In this document: piece after piece, positions 61,919 through 64,000 of the stretch | Layout of the letters: every line of letters starts with the position of its first letter | How positions within the stretch are numbered: the stretch's first letter is position 1 | Source of the DNA: Crocinitomicaceae bacterium | GTDB taxonomy: Bacteria > Bacteroidota > Bacteroidia > Flavobacteriales_D > Crocinitomicaceae | Reading direction: 5' to 3' | Length of the DNA stretch: 64,000 nt | Assembly (NCBI GenBank): GCA_029251865.1 | Contig: JAQXCN010000013.1 | Span: forward strand, 1 to 64,000 | Program-made: the position numbers and the translations under genes | Notes under the pieces: model-generated | Database searches by the model: none | What the model saw: the letters and a program-made list of their open reading frames with translations, nothing else | What the model was told of the DNA's origin: nothing

Positions 61919-64000
61919 TTATTGCTTAAACCTTATATCTATGCGAACCTGAACCAGACCATTAATTTCATTTGAAACTGCTACACCTATTACCCACTCG
62001 CTATTTAATGACTTTATTGCTTTACCCATATTTGAGACCGTTACAAAATCACCGGCCATGATCTGGCTATTCATACCATCAACCTCTATTTCAACAATAC
62101 CTGAGGTTCGAAGCACCGATACTCCGTTATTATCTTCATTCAATACGCCAACTATATACGACTTGGAACTACTATCAGCCGTAAACAAGTTTCCAGAGTC
62201 GCTCCTTGCGTTTGATGAAGCTACAATTCGAGATGGAATCAAGCCTGAAATATCGATATCATCACTATGATTGAGTTGTTCTTGCAATTCAGAAATCTGA
62301 TTTTGTTGTTCTTGAATTGCCTTTGTCAAAATTGGAATTAAAGAAATATAATTCACTGTATAATATCCCTCAACCATTGAAGTGTTTTCTTTAATCGTAT
62401 TTTGTTCTAAAGGATTTGGAATTGCCTTTTGATGAACAATTTCAGGAAAAACTTCGTTTAATTCTTGAGCAATAAAACCAAATTCCATTCTACTAGGATC
62501 AAAGCGCATTCCAGGAAATTCTTCAGATCGCATTTGATAACTTTTGACTTGCAAATTCATCACCTTATCCATGACTGAATTGATAGGCTCGATATTCTTC
62601 TTCCAACGAAAATCAGAGGCTATAAAATAACCGGTGGTACTTCCAACATCACCTTGAAACAATCCAGCCCAAGCCGCCGCAACAGAGTTAGTTGTTCCAT
62701 GTATTCCTATACCGTAACCACTGGTTGCCATGTGCATCCCTCTAACTCCAGCACTAGTTCCTTGCGTTGAACCTTCTATACCCGCATAGCCGTTCGATGC
62801 ATTAGTATTTGACCCAAAAATACTTCCGCCCTGTGCAGTAGTATTTATACCATTAAAAGACCAATTGTTTGTGTTATTTACTACATAAGATTGCAATGGA
62901 TCTCCAGCAATTGCCGGTGCTATAATTCCAGTATTCCCCCATAGCATCTCACCCGTATTTAATAATCTACCTCTGGTAATTGAATTTGTTTCAAAATCTA
63001 CATTTGTATTACTGTTTGTACCAAATCCTCTTGTTGCCGTATTGGTATTACCATCTAATAACCATGCCCCTGCTGAACTAGTTACGGGACCACCAGAACC
63101 ACTTGTACCATTTACAACTATGGTACCATCTGTATTGAAAGAGGGCTGTGTTAGTGTCCAACTTGGACCGGGGTCTCCTTGAATACCTTGAGGACCTTGG
63201 GCACCATCAGTTCCGTCAATTCCATCTATACCGTTGGTTCCATCTGCTCCATCTGCTCCATCTGCTCCAGCAGGACCTTGTGGGCCTTGAGCACCATCAG
63301 CGCCGTCAGTCCCATCAGTTCCATCTATACCGTTTGTTCCATTTATTCCATCTATACCATTCGCTCCATCTACTCCAGCAGGACCTTGTGGACCTTGAGC
63401 ACCATCGACTCCGTCAGTCCCGTCTAGACCGTTGGTTCCATTTGTTCCATCTATACCATTTGTTCCATCTGCTCCAGCAGGACCTTGTGGGCCTTGAGCA
63501 CCATCAGCTCCATCAGTCCCATCTATACCGTTGGTTCCATTTATTCCATCTATACCATTCGTTCCATCTACTCCGGCAGGACCTTGTGGACCTTGAGCAC
63601 CATCGACTCCGTCAGTCCCATCTATACCGTTGGTTCCATTTGTTCCATCTATACCATTTGTTCCATCTGCTCCAGCAGGACCTTGAGGACCTTGGGCACC
63701 ATCTGTCCCGTCAGTTCCATCTATACCGTTGGTTCCATTTGTACCATCTGCTCCAGCTGCGCCGGTTGCTCCAGCAGGACCCTGTGGACCTTGGGCACCA
63801 TCAATTCCGTCTGCACCTGCGGGGCCATTAGGACCTAAAACGTTACCAGCATTAATAATGGTGCCATCCGTTAACGTAACAATTAAATCGCCTGAACCAT
63901 TGACTACCGTGTTTTGTACATGGATTCCATCATCACCAGGAGGGCCTGAAGGACCCTGAGAATAATCACAAAGTGAAATCCACTGTGTTACATTGGATTT
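61919..64000 (-). CDS. Collagen-like protein with peptidase S74 (intramolecular chaperone) domain, 5'-partial
   Basis: The frame is open from the right edge (64000) to a stop at 61919, 693 codons, with no in-frame stop; the start lies outside. An internal ATG at 62947 would give just the last 342 residues, but the upstream reading continues sensibly. In order: a short GPSGPPGDDG, a linker, 74 uninterrupted Gly-X-Y triplets (63164-63835), a linker with WTLTQPSFNTDG, then the S74 domain with the self-cleavage site SDFRWKKNIEPI and EFGFIAQELNEVFPEIV, a short coiled coil (LTKAIQEQQNQISELQEQL) and a C-terminal beta-rich domain of about 110 residues (EVDGMNSQIMAGDFVTVSN). S74 domains drive trimerisation and then cut themselves off. 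Probably a trimeric surface fibre. Confidence 0.9.
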   Translation of the reverse strand, partial: KSNVTQWISLCDYSQGPSGPPGDDGIHVQNTVVNGSGDLIVTLTDGTIINAGNVLGPNGPAGADGIDGAQGPQGPAGATGAAGADGTNGTNGIDGTDGTDGAQGPQGPAGADGTNGIDGTNGTNGIDGTDGVDGAQGPQGPAGVDGTNGIDGINGTNGIDGTDGADGAQGPQGPAGADGTNGIDGTNGTNGLDGTDGVDGAQGPQGPAGVDGANGIDGINGTNGIDGTDGTDGADGAQGPQGPAGADGADGADGTNGIDGIDGTDGAQGPQGIQGDPGPSWTLTQPSFNTDGTIVVNGTSGSGGPVTSSAGAWLLDGNTNTATRGFGTNSNTNVDFETNSITRGRLLNTGEMLWGNTGIIAPAIAGDPLQSYVVNNTNNWSFNGINTTAQGGSIFGSNTNASNGYAGIEGSTQGTSAGVRGMHMATSGYGIGIHGTTNSVAAAWAGLFQGDVGSTTGYFIASDFRWKKNIEPINSVMDKVMNLQVKSYQMRSEEFPGMRFDPSRMEFGFIAQELNEVFPEIVHQKAIPNPLEQNTIKENTSMVEGYYTVNYISLIPILTKAIQEQQNQISELQEQLNHSDDIDISGLIPSRIVASSNARSDSGNLFTADSSSKSYIVGVLNEDNNGVSVLRTSGIVEIEVDGMNSQIMAGDFVTVSNMGKAIKSLNSEWVIGVAVSNEINGLVQVRIDIRFKQ
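63164..63835 (-). repeat. Collagen-type repeat with 99-bp higher-order period
   Basis: The 672 bp encode 74 Gly-X-Y triplets plus a final Gly-Pro, mostly GTN, GID, GAD, GTD, GAQ, GPQ and GPA. The block encoding GPQGPAG recurs at 63273, 63381, 63480, 63579, 63678 and 63777 (plus-strand positions of the ggac core): steps of 108, 99, 99, 99 and 99 bp, that is 11-12 triplets per module. Near-identical DNA suggests recent duplication. Confidence 0.9.

Noticed and set aside
62945..62947. ATG at 62947 (minus) as the true start of a 342-aa S74 protein
   Set aside because: The frame continues upstream without a stop into a coherent linker and collagen repeat to the window edge, so this ATG is an internal Met.
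63164..63835. Regularly spaced repeats that could suggest a CRISPR array
   Set aside because: The 99-bp period consists of in-frame Gly-X-Y codons with no distinct spacers, and no cas genes are nearby.
63148..63959. Several overlapping plus-strand open frames of 76-227 codons rich in His/Leu or Ser/Ile/Cys
   Set aside because: They are antisense shadows of the collagen-like repeat; their repetitive low-complexity translations simply mirror Gly-X-Y codons read backwards.

Overview
The window is 64 kb of AT-rich DNA that reads as a Bacteroidota chromosome, most likely a marine member of Flavobacteriales (Crocinitomicaceae/Cryomorphaceae-like; the family is inference). The reasons are type IX secretion (T9SS) and gliding genes (porV, porU, a porP/sprF paralogue, gldJ), secreted proteins with T9SS type A and type B C-terminal sorting domains, Bacteroidota promoters (TTTG ... 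TAnnTTTG) in place of sigma70 boxes, almost no Shine-Dalgarno sequences, Na+-NQR plus NhaD, and an SDR-type threonine dehydrogenase. I see no rRNA, tRNA, insertion sequence, prophage or CRISPR. Both window edges cut through a gene.

Layout. 1-3.1 kb: the 3' part of an aldehyde dehydrogenase, an unknown coiled-coil membrane protein and an enoyl-CoA hydratase. 3.1-7.3 kb: translation block rplM-rpsI-rpsB-tsf, a terminator, then pyrH-frr. 7.4-9.7 kb (minus): hmgA-hppD, tyrosine breakdown. 9.8-10.8 kb: threonine dehydrogenase. 10.8-17.0 kb: a very compact eight-gene operon of ECF sigma factor, crtI, crtB, idi, a PTPS/QueD-family enzyme, flavin reductase, photolyase and peroxiredoxin, read here as a light and oxidative-stress response unit. 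17-28 kb: acyl-CoA dehydrogenase, anmK, an amino-acid dehydrogenase with nhaD, exbB-exbD-tonB-folC, pyrR-pyrB, a STAS protein with RNase Z, and a small membrane protein.

28-38.6 kb: two large T9SS cargo proteins (a Cys-rich type B protein and a subtilisin-like protease with type A signal), an LptF/G permease with tgt, a glycosyltransferase-ECF sigma-rsmG group, and apaG. 38.9-44.9 kb: the complete nqrABCDEF operon behind a 279-bp control region with two perfect inverted repeats. 44.9-47.1 kb: bioB-bioF. 47.2-57.7 kb: porU-porV (minus) divergent from porP/sprF-gldJ, then murF. 57.7-64 kb (minus): a 1399-aa type B T9SS cargo protein directly downstream of a large collagen-like protein with a peptidase S74 chaperone domain. 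The collagen-like gene has no start codon in the window and runs off the right edge, so only its last part is found by a start-codon ORF search; the open frame in fact continues to base 64000.

How it fits together. PorU and PorV are the T9SS sortase and shuttle that would process the T9SS-tagged proteins here; GldJ belongs to the gliding/T9SS apparatus. Na+-NQR makes a sodium gradient, while NhaD exchanges Na+ for H+. The carotenoid/photolyase operon protects against light. The points most worth a second look are the collagen-S74 protein with its 99-bp higher-order repeat and its T9SS neighbour, GldJ with an inserted module of about 380 residues, the PTPS and flavin reductase inside the photoprotection operon together with that operon's control region, and a two-hairpin leader between rpsI and rpsB.
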